DNA of 64,000 bases from Astrothelium macrocarpum (Eukaryota > Ascomycota > Dothideomycetes > Trypetheliales > Trypetheliaceae): the NCBI GenBank assembly GCA_021030915.1, contig JAGEMR010000001.1, forward strand, positions 1 through 64,000, written 5' to 3'. Of this stretch, positions 21,297 through 32,735 are shown piece after piece. The position numbers and the translations under genes are program-made. The notes below the pieces were generated by a model. It was not told the DNA's origin, ran no database searches, and worked only from the letters and a program-made list of their open reading frames with translations. How positions within the stretch are numbered: the first letter of the stretch is position 1; every line of letters starts with the position of its first letter.

Positions 21297-21763
21297 CAAT
21301 GGCTACATGATGAGATTCGAGGTATGAACCTGCTTGTATATCTCAACCCTTCTCATCCACCAAGGGCGGGCTTGCCCCATTTCTCTCCGATCTTCCTAAC
21401 GCATGTTGTCCACTTGATTCGAAACTGCATCTGAGGAGTCTCAAACCAATGTCTCTTACAAAATTTGAGGTAGCAAGGATTGCATAAGCAGGTATGGTGG
21501 AAGTCCAGCATTCCACATCAAATTTCGCCTCTCGTCCATTCCACAAAACACCAAAACACACAGGCGCGACATGTTTCTAGGCCAACAAATCATTATGCAA
21601 TGTCCCTCCAGCTTTTCTTACCAACCCTTCTGTCTCTACCGTGAATGCCGTTGCTCTTGTCAACGGCTCTACCGCACTGATTTTACTTTTCTACAAGTAT
21701 TTCCTTTCCTCTCCACCTGAATTCTTGTATACGCTCTGAAGTAGTAGAGCCTCATCCATCATC
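21297..21763. other. Spacer of 467 bp
   Basis: PSD1 3' UTR and the promoter of the following secreted-protein gene. A 72-codon minus-strand frame at 21343-21561 has no recognisable content. Nothing else seen. Confidence 0.45.
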
Positions 21764-22507
21764 ATGAGAGTGACGTTCCTATTGGCAGCAATAGGCTCTT
21801 TGCTTAGCTGGGTCTCTGCGCAAGGTCAGTTCTATTCTGTAATGATTCGTCGACGACAACAATCTGGCATGCTCATCGTCAACTATCCGCCTACCGCTCC
21901 ATCCTCAACTTCAATTACTACAAGCGCATCTTTCGTCGCTTCCTCATCATTGACCTCCTTATCAGCTACACCGTCTACGTGCCCGCCACCAATCACCCGC
22001 ACAATCTACCCATCCGGCTACACTCCAACTGCAATTTCAACAGGATCATCCATCACCTCTTACAGCTCCAGCCCCACCTCTAGCATCCCCTGCACCGACC
22101 CCACCGCGGCCGCCGATGCAAACCCGCAGTGCCCAGACTCCGCAGGTGAAACTGCCATCACTCTCAACCAATTCTACCGCGTCATCTGTGGCGGCTATTA
22201 CGGCGCGTCGATCCTACTCACCAACACGTCGCACCCATCGCCTTATCCACTATCCTCCTGCGTCGAGGAGTGCGTCAACTACAACAACGCGGGCATTGGC
22301 GCGAGCACGGGGACTGGCAACTGCTCGATGGTGGTGCTGGAGCCACCAAGCTCGGGTGCGGGGAGGAGCAGTTTCAACTGTTTTAGCTTTGCGGGGCTGA
22401 TAAGTGAGGATTTTGCGGCGGCGAATACGCTGGACTGGGCGAGTGGGGTCCTGTTGAGTACGTGGGAGGCGACACAAGCATTGTGTGCGCCGGGGCCGAG
22501 TTTCTGA
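21764..22507 (+). CDS. Secreted Ser/Thr-rich Cys-containing protein
   Basis: Open frame of 247 residues with a clear signal peptide (MRVTFLLAAIGSLLSWVSAQ). A Ser/Thr-rich stretch (about residues 45-110), typical of O-glycosylated cell-wall proteins, is followed by a compact domain with Cys in CTDPTA, QCPDSAGE, VICGGYYGA, SCVEECVNY, NCSMVV, NCFSF and LCAPG. The spacing recalls PAN/apple-type or WSC-like carbohydrate- or protein-binding folds, but I cannot assign one. No GPI signal is evident. A GTCAGT directly after the signal peptide codons could start an intron ending near 21926; without transcripts I keep the uninterrupted frame. Its GC-rich 3' half shows a C-to-G skew switch near 22,270. 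Confidence 0.65.
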   Translation: MRVTFLLAAIGSLLSWVSAQGQFYSVMIRRRQQSGMLIVNYPPTAPSSTSITTSASFVASSSLTSLSATPSTCPPPITRTIYPSGYTPTAISTGSSITSYSSSPTSSIPCTDPTAAADANPQCPDSAGETAITLNQFYRVICGGYYGASILLTNTSHPSPYPLSSCVEECVNYNNAGIGASTGTGNCSMVVLEPPSSGAGRSSFNCFSFAGLISEDFAAANTLDWASGVLLSTWEATQALCAPGPSF

Positions 22508-24275
22508 TGGAGATGAGGATGGATTTGCATGGCGGTAAAGCGCGCGGTGTTGAAAGAAGGGAGGCAGTAATCTTCTTGTGCGAAACTGTGGTCGTTACTG
22601 TTTATTGTCGGTTTGAGTGCGAGGAGACCGGATTGCTTTCAGAGCTGATTTACATGAAACGAAGCCGGCTAATACTCCATAAAGCTTGTTAATGTATGCT
22701 AATCCGGAACCCTCTCAAACTATCGGAAGATAATGTTCTCAAGGGGTTCGCAGTCATTTCCAATTTCTCGTATGATCACGTATAATCTGGGAGGTTGCAA
22801 CGTGTCCATGACTTACCTGACTTGATGAGGAACACATTAGCTTTTTCAAGGTGTGTTCGAACACGTCGTAAACTAGCTGAATCTTACTGGTGGGTATTGA
22901 ACGTTTAGCTAATTTACCACACTGACTGTGCTGATCTATGAGCTCACCACAATCCATTATGTGATTTGACAACTCGAACGTTTCTTCCGATCTCTGACTG
23001 GATGAAGATCATAGCTCAGGACCCAATGATCCAAGATAATTGCTCTTTAAATATCTGTACAAGAACGAAATTAGGATAGTGATGACGGATACACAGCACC
23101 TACTATAAGCTATGTTGTGGTAGTCATCCGTCGTGTCGAACCCAAAGTGCTTAGTCAAAGTCAAAAGTTTATTTTAGTTTATGGAGACGTCGATGAGAGG
23201 AGGATTTCATCGAAAATCTAGAACCAAGGGTTCGGGAAGTTCGTTGCGGCCACTTTGATTTTAGGTAAACTGGCGTTTATTCGTAGATGCAGCAAGCACT
23301 GTACATCTACCAGAAACTCAAATCAAGGAACGCAGATTATCTGAACGAATTCCAATCTGAGCCAATATGTAAATGAATACTTCTCACTGTTAGACCATTC
23401 TCCGTGGTTGACGGGATGGGAACAAAACTAGAGCATAGCAATAAGAAGTAGGGATGACAAATCAGGTGGTAAACGCCCGAATGGAACTCGCAGTTTGGGA
23501 ACGAGAGCGTTGGATAGGGATCTAATCAGATGATGGACACATTGCTTGACGTAGAGCGAATTGGAAGATGTGGAAATGGAGCTGCTCATGATTGCTCCTG
23601 TCCTACAAGCCAATCAATGTCTGGTGAAGCCATGTTGACTGCCCGTGTCTATTCCACAAAGTAGAACATAGCTGATAAGTGGCCGACCAAGTTGCTGTAA
23701 TTCTGAGATACATACCGATAATTAAGGTTCCAAAGCCGCATCACAAAAAAAAGCAGTTGATTGAAAGGTCAACCATGTTACAAATATTGCACGCTATGTC
23801 TATACACAGGTACATCAGGACTGCTTTCACTAAAGACCGTGTAACCTACATTGACGGTGCTCACCGCTTTCTGTGGATCGACTGTACCGTAATTAGTCTA
23901 TCATTAGAATTAGTCTGGATATGTGGCCAGCTCGGCCGACGGATATGTGTGCGGCACGGGTCATCATGACTATAAACCTTACCTGAAAAAGAAATGTGCC
24001 AAGAATCCGCTCAATTTGAAACCAATTCATTAGTAGCGACTAGTAATACCTCATTTAGACCGAATCCTCTATCTCTCCGAGGTCTGCCAAGTCGTCTCTT
24101 TTGAAGCAGGGGAATGTTCTATTCTAGGAACAGCAGAACACGTGCAAATTTTCAACACACGTACATGGGGGCAAGTCGGCGAAACTTTGGCAACGTCTCC
24201 TGCAGAGCGAAAAGTCCATGGCTCGCCCCAACTCCCGATTGATATCTTCGCATTCCGAATGATGTTGCTTTCGAT
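22508..24275. other. Intergenic 1.77 kb, nothing recognised
   Basis: Upstream region of the GH47 gene. Only frames shorter than 100 codons occur, with no domain, signal peptide or splice-linked extension that I can find. Composition is ordinary to mildly AT-rich. No tRNA, repeat or mobile-element feature seen. Confidence 0.4.
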
Positions 24276-26979
24276 ATGGCGGTCATTACTCTCTCCAAGC
24301 GGAAGATAACTGTATTACTGGCAGGCCTAGTGTTGGTCACTCTCTTTTTAACGACTCGATATCCCTCGGACATCTACGACCATACCCAGACACGTCTTCG
24401 ACCCTTGCTAAGACCTTCTCAAAGCGGCCAAAGCACTTCAACTGGAAAAAGCTCGAAATTTGATTCTGATCAGACATCTCAAGCCGCTCCATTAGTCGAT
24501 ACTGATCGACTAGATTCGGATGGCATCAACATTGGAAAAACGCCCCAGTCGGCGAAGCCGGGGCAAAAGACGCCAGGTGGAAAGTTCAATTGGGCCGGTG
24601 CACCACAGAGATATCCTGTTCAGAATATGAAGCAGCTTCCACCTGCAGCTTCGGACAACATACCAAGAATCCAACACATGTTCCAATCAGAAAGTACATC
24701 AATGAAGGAGATCAGGCTCGAAAGACTCGAGGCAGTCAAGGGCAATTTCACACACGCATGGGAAGGTTATAAGAAGCACGCTTGGCTAAGTGATGAGGTT
24801 GCGCCGCTATCCGGAAGTGCTTACAACCATTTTGGTGGTTGGGCTGCCACCCTTGTAGACACTCTTGGTTGGTGTTTGAAAAAGTCAATCTCCTAGTCAA
24901 TCAGGCTAACACGACTTCAGATACTCTGTGGATCATGGGAATGTTTGACGAATTTGATGAGGCTGTCAACGCGATCGACAAAATCGACTTCACGACGTGC
25001 TCCCTCGATGAGATCAATGTTTTTGAGACGACGATTCGGCATTTGGGAGGCTTTCTAGGAGCGTATGATCTCAGTGGAGGAAAATACCCTCAGCTTCTAT
25101 CAAAGGCAAAAGAGATTGGGGAAATGCTTTATGTGGCTTTTGATACTCCAAATCGGATGCCAATTACAAGATGGAACTTCAAGGCTGCTGCGGAAGGCAT
25201 ACGCAAAGAAGCAGACGAGTTAATGCTGGTTGCGGAACTTGGTTCGCTCACGTTGGAATTCACCCGTCTCAGTCAACTAACCAATGATCCTCGATATTAT
25301 GATGCTATTGCTCGGATTATGAATCTTTTCGAATCACAGCAAATGAAGACTCATCTTCCTGGTTTGTTTTCTATTGGCGTTAATGCCAAGGAACAAAATC
25401 TCATGGCTGGCACGGCTTTCACCATTAGTGGCATGGCGGATTCATTGTATGAATATATGCCCAAGGTAAGCTATCTAATTCAGACACGCATTTTGTCTCT
25501 GTAAAAAGGTAGACCGCTAACGGAGAAAAGCAACATGTACTTCTTGGCGGCGGCACTCAGCAATACAAGACACTATATCAACGCTCACTCGCTGCCATGA
25601 AGGCCAACATCTTTTTTCGGCCTATGATTCCCGACACAGTTCCGATCCTATTCGCAGGCCAAGTCAAAACTAGTGGTTCTACGCCCAAAGACGACCTCAA
25701 GACTAATCCTGAGGCTCAACATTTAGGTTGCTTTGCAGCTGGTATGGTTGGTATCGGTGCCAAGCTCTTTGACAACCGAGAAGACCTTGAGATTGCTAAA
25801 CAGCTCAACGAGGGCTGTATGTGGGCTTACGATAATTTTCCTCTTGGTGTGATGCCTGAAATCATGCATGTTATACCTTGCGAAGACCCGCGGAATTGCC
25901 CATTCGATGAAGACGTATGGCTAGACGCGGTTCTGGACAAACAGACCAGTTCTGCTGCAGCCCAGACCCTCATTAAGGAAGGTGCTTTACCAAAGGGCGT
26001 TACCAAGGTTGATGATCCTCGCTACATTCTTCGTCCTGAAGCTATTGAGAGTGTATGGATCTTGTATCGTCTTACAGGAGATCCTACATTACCCGATCGT
26101 GCGTGGAAAATGTTCAATGACATAATCCAGCACACTACTACTGACATTGCGCATGCGGCCATAAGTGACTGCACACGATTTGGATCGAATGGCAGACCCC
26201 AGCTGCAGGATCGAATGGAGAGTTTCTGGACTGCCGAGACCCTAAAATATTTCTACCTTATGTTCTCGGAATCTGATGTCATCAGTTTGGACGAGTATGT
26301 GCTTAACACTGAAGCACATCCTCTAAGAAGACCCGATAAAGAATACAGAACACAGACGCAGGAAATTCCTACCAAAAGCACAAGCCTAAAGGACATTGAT
26401 ACAGCCGAGACGCCCAAAAAAGAAGACCTTGATAAGTTATACAAGGCACAAGGCAGCTCGGCTGAGAATGCATTTGCCAAGGATACCTCCAACAAAGACA
26501 CACCTACCAAATCCGAGCTAGACAAGCTTTTCGACGGCAAAGATGGTTCCCTTGACAACACCTTCGCCAAAGATACTCCCGCAAAGGACGCTCCTACAAA
26601 ATCTGAATTGGACAAACTCTATAGTGAGGACGGTGCTACAGAGAATACGTTTGCCAAAGATACTCCCACAAAGGACGCTCCCACAAAATCTGAACTGGAC
26701 AAACTCTACGGTGAGGATGGCGCTACAGAGAAAGCTTTTGCCAAAGATCCAACTGAAAAGGAGACCACTACGGCGAACTCCGCCCTCAAAGACGCATCTA
26801 ACAACGTGCAATCTTCGCAATCAGGACTGGATAAACAATACGACGATGAAAACGGCCCCGCAGAAAGCAGCTTTGCAAAGGAAGTTCCCGCAAAAGATTC
26901 CACTGAGAAGGCTACAATGGACAAGGAACCGGTCGGTGATGACACTACGTCAGACGAAGACGAGCAAGAACCGAAATGA
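24276..26979 (+). CDS. GH47 class I alpha-1,2-mannosidase with repeat tail
   Basis: Three exons (24276-24867, 24921-25465, 25531-26979; introns 53 and 65 nt), 861 residues. A type II membrane anchor (about residues 11-27, ITVLLAGLVLVTLFLTT) and a Ser-rich stem lead into the catalytic domain: AYNHFGGWAATLVDTLDTLWIM (split by intron 1), VFETTIRHLGG, LRPEAIESVW and the calcium-site YVLNTEAHPLRRP. These enzymes trim Man-alpha-1,2-Man from N-glycans in the ER or Golgi. The family normally ends soon after the TEAHP segment; here about 214 further residues follow, made of Lys/Asp/Glu-rich repeats around PTKSELDKLY and ENTFAKDTP. The tail would face the lumen. Its role is unknown. Confidence 0.92.
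26566..26739 (+). repeat. 87-bp coding tandem repeat
   Basis: Two close copies (26566-26652 and 26653-26739), each encoding 29 residues that start AKDTP and contain TKSELDKLY. A slightly longer diverged copy lies upstream and a poorly conserved one downstream (from 26740). The repeats keep the reading frame of the mannosidase tail. Confidence 0.85.
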
Positions 26980-27795
26980 AAGTTCAGACAGTATTTTCGC
27001 AAGAACGGCGTTTGGGGGCATCGGAAATGGCTAACAAGTAATGTCAGGAACTTGCATACACCCTACGGCTATTGGGGGAAGGTCGGTTTGTGTGCTGAGC
27101 ATCGGTGCGGTCTAGGAGGATCTTTGTGCGTTTCTCAGATGACGCTTGATTGCGTCGCTTCACCAGCGCTCCATGTAGGTATAGTTTCCTATTTCATCGG
27201 AGATAAAGTAACACGACTTACGTCAAATGCTTCGTTTGCTTCCCGTCCTTTTGTAACACTCAACATTTCCAGCCTTGCCCTTATGCAGGATTGGGTTGTA
27301 ACACCTGCTCTTTCTGGTTAAGCTACCGTAAATGTGTGGGCTGTTTGACCCCAAAACAATTTCCACAGATCGAGGAGACATGTCAAATATGTGAGTTGAG
27401 ATTGACTCAACATTTTAGCTCCTAGGTGAGTTACACGAGTGGCGTTTATTTCAGCTTTATCCTTTGTAACAAGGTCAGAAGTTTCGTCACTTTTCATTGG
27501 AAATGGTCAACACGTGATAATGTTTTGTTTTCACAAAATATAACGCCCCACACCGTGGCTGCCTATTGCGGCGCAGTGCATATGCGGCATTTTACAAAGT
27601 TAAATTGACATGCTCTGTACAGGCCACCGCTTGTTCTAGACTATCCGCTGTGTGCATAGGTATGCGCCGGTTCTTTCAATAAAAATAGCCAACTTGCTCT
27701 CTAGCGAAGTTTACTAACTTTCGAGTTCCAACTTAGCTTCCAGCTCTCGACTTTCGCTTGCAATCCAGGGTTGGAGTAGCTGCACTTGATCGGTC
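26980..27795. other. Spacer of 816 bp
   Basis: Between the mannosidase stop codon and the dynamin-like gene, both on the plus strand. No convincing coding frame. It presumably holds a 3' UTR and the dynamin-like promoter. No distinct element recognised. Confidence 0.45.
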
Positions 27796-30132
27796 ATGAG
27801 CTCCAGTTTCAGCAACGCGTCGCTTGACGCCTTGCAAAATGTTGATCAACGCAAAGTTCTCGACATTGTGGACCAACTCCGACGCGCAGGTCTTAGCAGT
27901 ATCCTCAAACTACCCCAAATTATCGTATGTGGTAATCAGTCATCTGGGAAAAGCTCTGTGCTCGAAGCTATCTCGGAAATTCCTCTTCCTCGCAAGGAAA
28001 ACCTATGCACCCGTTTTGCGACTGAGATCATTTTGAAACGATCCGACACATCTTCTGTCACTACCACAATTACAGCAGACAAAAACAAGCCAAAAGCGGA
28101 GCAAGAGAAACTCGAGGCATTTCGGAGGACCGTGGAAAACCTCAATGACTTTGCGAGTATCGTTGAAGAGGCTACCAATCTCATGGGCCTTGGTGATACT
28201 GACGGTCCAAACATATTGACAAGCTCAGAAACCAAGGCTTTCACGAGAGACGTACTTAGACTGGAGATCTGTGGACCCGATCGACCACAGCTGACGCTTG
28301 TTGACCTGCCAGGTATCATCCAGACTGATAGCAAGGGAGCGACAGAAGCGGATGTCGCCCTAATCAAAGACCTTGTCAGAACTTATATGGCTAATGAGCG
28401 GACTATCATTCTGGCTGTCGTCTCGGCAAAAGACGATTTTAACAACCAGCCTGTCCTTAGGTATTGTCGCGATTTCGACCCCAACGGCAGCCGGACGCTC
28501 GGCATCATTACTAAACCTGACGAATTGAGGGAAGGATCAAAGAACCAAAAATCGTGGATCTCACTTGCCAACAACAACGAGATATACTTTAAGCTTGGCT
28601 GGCACATGCTCAGAAACCGCTCCGAAGAAACTATAGGCTCCACTTTCCAGGAACGCAACTCTGTTGAGAGTCTTTTCTTCTCTGCTGGTACGTACGCGCA
28701 ATTACCCCGGACCATGTTAGGTATTGGAACTTTGTAAACCCGGCTCAGTACGTTGCTGTACAATCACCTTAAGAAAGAGCTTCCTGGTCTTCGTAAAGAG
28801 CTAACGGACGAGCTCAACAACACTGTAGATGAACTGTCACGGTTTGGGGCGAAGCGCGCGTCTCTTGCTGAACAGCGCCAATTCTTGACCACAATCAGTA
28901 CGGACTTCTATGACATCATGAGCTCAGCCGTTAAAGGATATTATGAGCAACCTTTCTTCGGGCCTATTCATACCGAGGCTCCTGTAGATGCAGAGTCAAA
29001 CATTGCAAGGTTCCGTGCCGTGGTGCAATTTCTCAACATGAGATTTGCCGGGTCAATGCGCGAACGAGGCCACAAATACCATATAAGCACGGAGGACGGG
29101 GATTCAGATGGATCCGGGGATGAAATAGTCATTCAAGAAGATGCAGCATCAGGCAATCTCCGGTACGAAAACGGAAGTGGATCTGATGTGCGTGAGACTA
29201 CGCAAGACGAAAGTGATTTTGAAGGTTACAGTAATAACAATATTGAGCCCCAGCAGCCTGGGCGGATGACCCGTGAAGAAGCTGAAGACTGGGTGATTGA
29301 AATACTTAAACGATGTCGTGGGCGCGAACTCCCTGGAAATTTCAATCCCATGCTTATCAGCCAGCTCTTCTGGGAGCAATCAGAGCCATGGAAAGAGCTC
29401 GCCGAGGCACATGTCACAACCGTCTCAAGTAGATGCCGTCAATTTGTCCAGCTGGCTCTTGAACACGTGGCAGCAGAAGATGTACGCGATCGCATATGGG
29501 AATTCAAAGTAGAACCCGCTCTCAACAGCGCCCTTGCCGAAGGAAAAGTGGAGCTGGCCAAGATTCTGGGCGACAAAAAGCGTCATCCAATCACCTACAA
29601 CCATTATTATACAACGACGATCCAGAAAAAGCGACAGGAGAGGCTTCGAAGAGCAGTGAGCACATGCACTATAGCGGCAACTGTGGCTGTGGATCAGTAT
29701 TCATCCTCTAGCGACAGGCATCAGTCCAGAAATTACATCAATCCAGATAAGCTGTACTCGGAAATGGACAAGAAATTTATCAAGGACATGGATAGGTTTT
29801 CTGCTGGAGAAGTGCTGGACAGTCAGGAAGCATATTACAAGGTGAGCTGAACGCCTATAGGCTTAAATTCTCAAAAATAATGGATTGAACAGGATGAGAT
29901 GAAATACTTCATCGGAGTCGTGACCAAACAAGTTATTGAACGTCACCTTGTGGACCCGCTTCCGACTAGCGTCATCTCCCCTTTCATCGTTGCAGGCCTG
30001 AGTGAGACGGAGGTGGGCTTCCTCGCTGCTGAGCCCGAAGGGATTGCGCGAAGAAGGACGTACTTGGAGGAACGTAAGCAGACTCTTGAGAAGGGACAAG
30101 AAACGTTCGAGCGGGCTATGTCTGGATTGTGA
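27796..30132 (+). CDS. Dynamin-like GTPase, interrupted by an in-frame stop
   Basis: The N-terminal GTPase domain has GNQSSGKSSVLE (G1), a TRFATEI segment, DLPGI (G3) and TKPDEL (G4). The middle domain follows, and the last exon (29893-30132, after a 51-nt intron) encodes a GTPase effector domain with IGVVTKQVIERHLVDPLP. It resembles the Mx-like fungal dynamins rather than Dnm1 or Vps1. A TAA at 28735-28737 sits exactly where the family continues; codons after it (TRLSTLLYNHLKKELPG) stay in the same frame to 29841. Either the gene carries a nonsense mutation, or a 57-nt in-frame intron (28692-28748, GTACGC...CTCAG) removes the stop at the cost of 19 residues of conserved sequence. Without the stop the product would be about 760 residues. 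Confidence 0.75.
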
Positions 30133-30403
30133 AGATGGCAGATGCAGGAAATCCGCGGAGGGTGTCGAAACCACAGAATCGAATTAACCATAGGGAGATG
30201 GATTTCCAATGCCCCAGCCCCGAGAACATAAGAAGAGACTTTCTGCAGTGGATGCAAATAAGTATAGCAACATGATAGTCTAGTAGAGTGATTAGATTCG
30301 AGGGTAATTGATGTATCCAATCGCAAATAACCTAACGACTTAGTTTTCCCCAGATATAACGTCCGCCCATTTCTATACTCTATAACATCGAAAGCTCCCT
30401 CCC

Positions 30404-31543
30404 TCATTGCCCCTCCACCTTCGGCTTCACCAACTCCTCCGCCTGGTCTGCCTTTTTCCTCTCCTCAAAATCCGGCCTCGGGATCTCCACAGCCTCAAAC
30501 AGGCGGCCGTACGTTATCCCACCTAATCTCGCCACCGGTCTCAGGACCTAAAAACCACAAAATCAGCACAACATTCCCCCCACCAATCCCAAGGCTCTGC
30601 AGCAATACTCACCGCAGGATCAATCAAATTCCTCTCCTCATTCACCGCATCCTCCCGCACCCAAAATCTTACCCCCTCCACAATCGCCAACACGCCCGTC
30701 TTCTTCCCCGGCGTCGCACGACTCTCAAACTCCCTCGTCTCCACGAGCTTCCCCTCGACGCTGAACACAGCCTCCTTGACCCTGTCGGCCTGCACGACGC
30801 TGCTCTTGGCGGGGTGCAGCCCCGTGAGCGCCCACTCGGACACGCCGTAGGGCGCGTTGATGGAAGTCGCGTTGGCCGCCTCCAGGAAGTGCTCCGAGAT
30901 GATGTTGATGGTGCACTCGCGCGTGTCGGCCAGGTTGCGCAGCGAGTCCTTGGCGCGGTCGAAGCCGCCGGCGTAGCCCAGCGTGAAGATGGGCGGGTCG
31001 TGGTTGATCACTTGGAAATAGGAGAAGGGGGCGAGGTTGGTGCTGGTGCCTGGGTAGTGGGAAGATAAAGGGTTAGTTGGATGGGAGGGGGAAAGAGGCT
31101 GAGGCGGCTGGGAGGCTGATTTGGGGGAGATGTTGGAAGGGGAGGACCAAAGAGGTATATAGGGTGGCATGGTAGGTGTATTGGAGACATCACAATGGCT
31201 TACCGCCTTTGGACCGCGTGCTGCAAAAGCCAATGGGTCGTGGTATTATCCCGCTGATGAGCAGCTTGTAGTTTGAGACTGCTGGTCGACCTTCTGCATA
31301 TGGATCAATTTCTACGTGTTCCTTCTTCAAACATTCTCCACCATCGTTGGGACCATCGCCTAACTTCCAATCAGGTTTTCGGGTTTTTGTAAAAACCCAT
31401 TCAGGGTTTTCTGTCCAATCTGGACGAGTTGCTTCGACACTCTTGAAGTCAGGGTGCGGATTGCGTTGAATATGCTTCTCTGAGTCCATCATTTGATCTG
31501 CAGCTTTGGGATCGTGAGCTCGTTGCTCCTTCTCAGAAGACAT
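30404..31543 (-). CDS. Flavin reductase-like (FMN-binding split barrel) protein
   Basis: Three exons (31543-31204, 31049-30613, 30547-30404; introns 154 and 65 nt), 306 residues, cytosolic by lack of targeting signals. Conserved blocks include PRPIGFCSTRSKGGTSTNLA (rebuilt across intron 1), FSYFQVINHDPPIFTLG, DTRECTINIIS and YGVSEWALTG, characteristic of the DIM6/NTAB flavin-reductase-like family that binds FMN and can reduce or transfer flavin. The substrate or partner enzyme is unknown. A charged N-terminal extension of about 80 residues precedes the barrel, and a Lys/Glu-rich tail ends it. The second exon is strongly GC-rich with a skew switch near 30,880. Convergent with the dynamin-like gene (271 bp apart). 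Confidence 0.87.
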
Positions 31544-32735
31544 ATCGAATTGCGAAGACAGCCAGGATTTTCAGACACTATTTTGCTATGGTCAACTTAG
31601 TTTTGCAGAATGAAGATAAGACAGTGACAATCCGTTTCAAGAATTAGACCAAAGGAAAGAAATTTCTGCAAAACTTAACACACCTCAAATTGAGAATTAT
31701 TCTTCCTCGGTACCGTTTTGAATACGTCATGTTGCTCGCTCGGCCAATTGCGGGGTGTTCTTCGACATGAACACTCCCATCCTGCTTCAAGATTCTCCCT
31801 TCCTGGTACATCTTCCCCGCGTTGCTTGTCATGTTCCGGGAACAATGATAAGCTATCAAAAAAACCTACGACCCTTCCTGTAAATGCTACCGATATTTTG
31901 CCGTTGTACGCTAGAATTAGTTTATTTTCTTTTGTTTTCTTTTTTTTGGACCCCTTACGATTGACCGGCTTGCAGTCCATAGCGAATGTACAGTGGGGTT
32001 GCTGTTCGTAAACTTAAACATTTAAAAAGACATGGGCATGGCGAACAACTTGCTGTGAAGAGCGTTCCTCTATATATTTTACAAAACGATAATGATGAAT
32101 GCATTTTAAATAATCTCTGTAATGCAATAAATCCGATTATGTACGCCAGGTCAATCGTACTGTAATCCTATCTCGTAATTCAAGGAGAAGCAATTTTATT
32201 CTTGAGACGCTTACGAAACTGTTGCTGCTTCGCTTGTGTGATTTTCCCTTTTTCGTCTTTCTTTTCAAGTTCAACGTTGTTATCTTTCACCGAATGACCA
32301 ATCGTATTAGATAAAGCTTTTTCTCTTCTCACAGCCATGATTTCAATTAGTAAAATAGATAATCGATACCTCTGGAGAACAGCTAACATATTCGATAGTC
32401 GCCAAGGGATTGAGGCCTTAGCTATCGCTAGAACATGTGATATTGCTTGTGCCAGTGGTCGGGCAGACGCGTGAAGGTAAAGGTTGAAAGTCTCAATTGG
32501 GTGGAAGCGGGGTAGACGTATGTTCGAAATGGTATTTCACGCAAGGTAATGACAGATCGAAAACTTACTTAACTTATCTAGCCAATAGATAGACACTAGC
32601 GACACATCTGATCAATGATAACAATGGCGTGGTTTGGATGGTTCGCTAGGCCATTGTATTGATGGAGAATGATATCGGCAGTGGACCATCACTCACTCTG
32701 CCTCTTCCATCCAAAGAGTCTTGGAACAATAGAGT
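31544..32735. other. Spacer of 1.19 kb, divergent promoters
   Basis: Lies between the flavin-reductase-like gene (-) and the hydrolase gene (+). A 69-codon minus-strand frame (32180-32389) ends in a Lys-rich segment but matches nothing I know. An A/T-rich part near 31,900-32,160 is otherwise featureless. Confidence 0.42.

Noticed and set aside
26340..26900. CRISPR-like array
   Set aside because: The regular 87-bp units are contiguous coding repeats with no spacers, in a eukaryotic gene.
28688..28748. 61-nt intron in the dynamin-like gene using the first GTACGT donor
   Set aside because: It has better donor consensus but shifts the frame, destroying the conserved sequence downstream. Only the 57-nt alternative keeps it.
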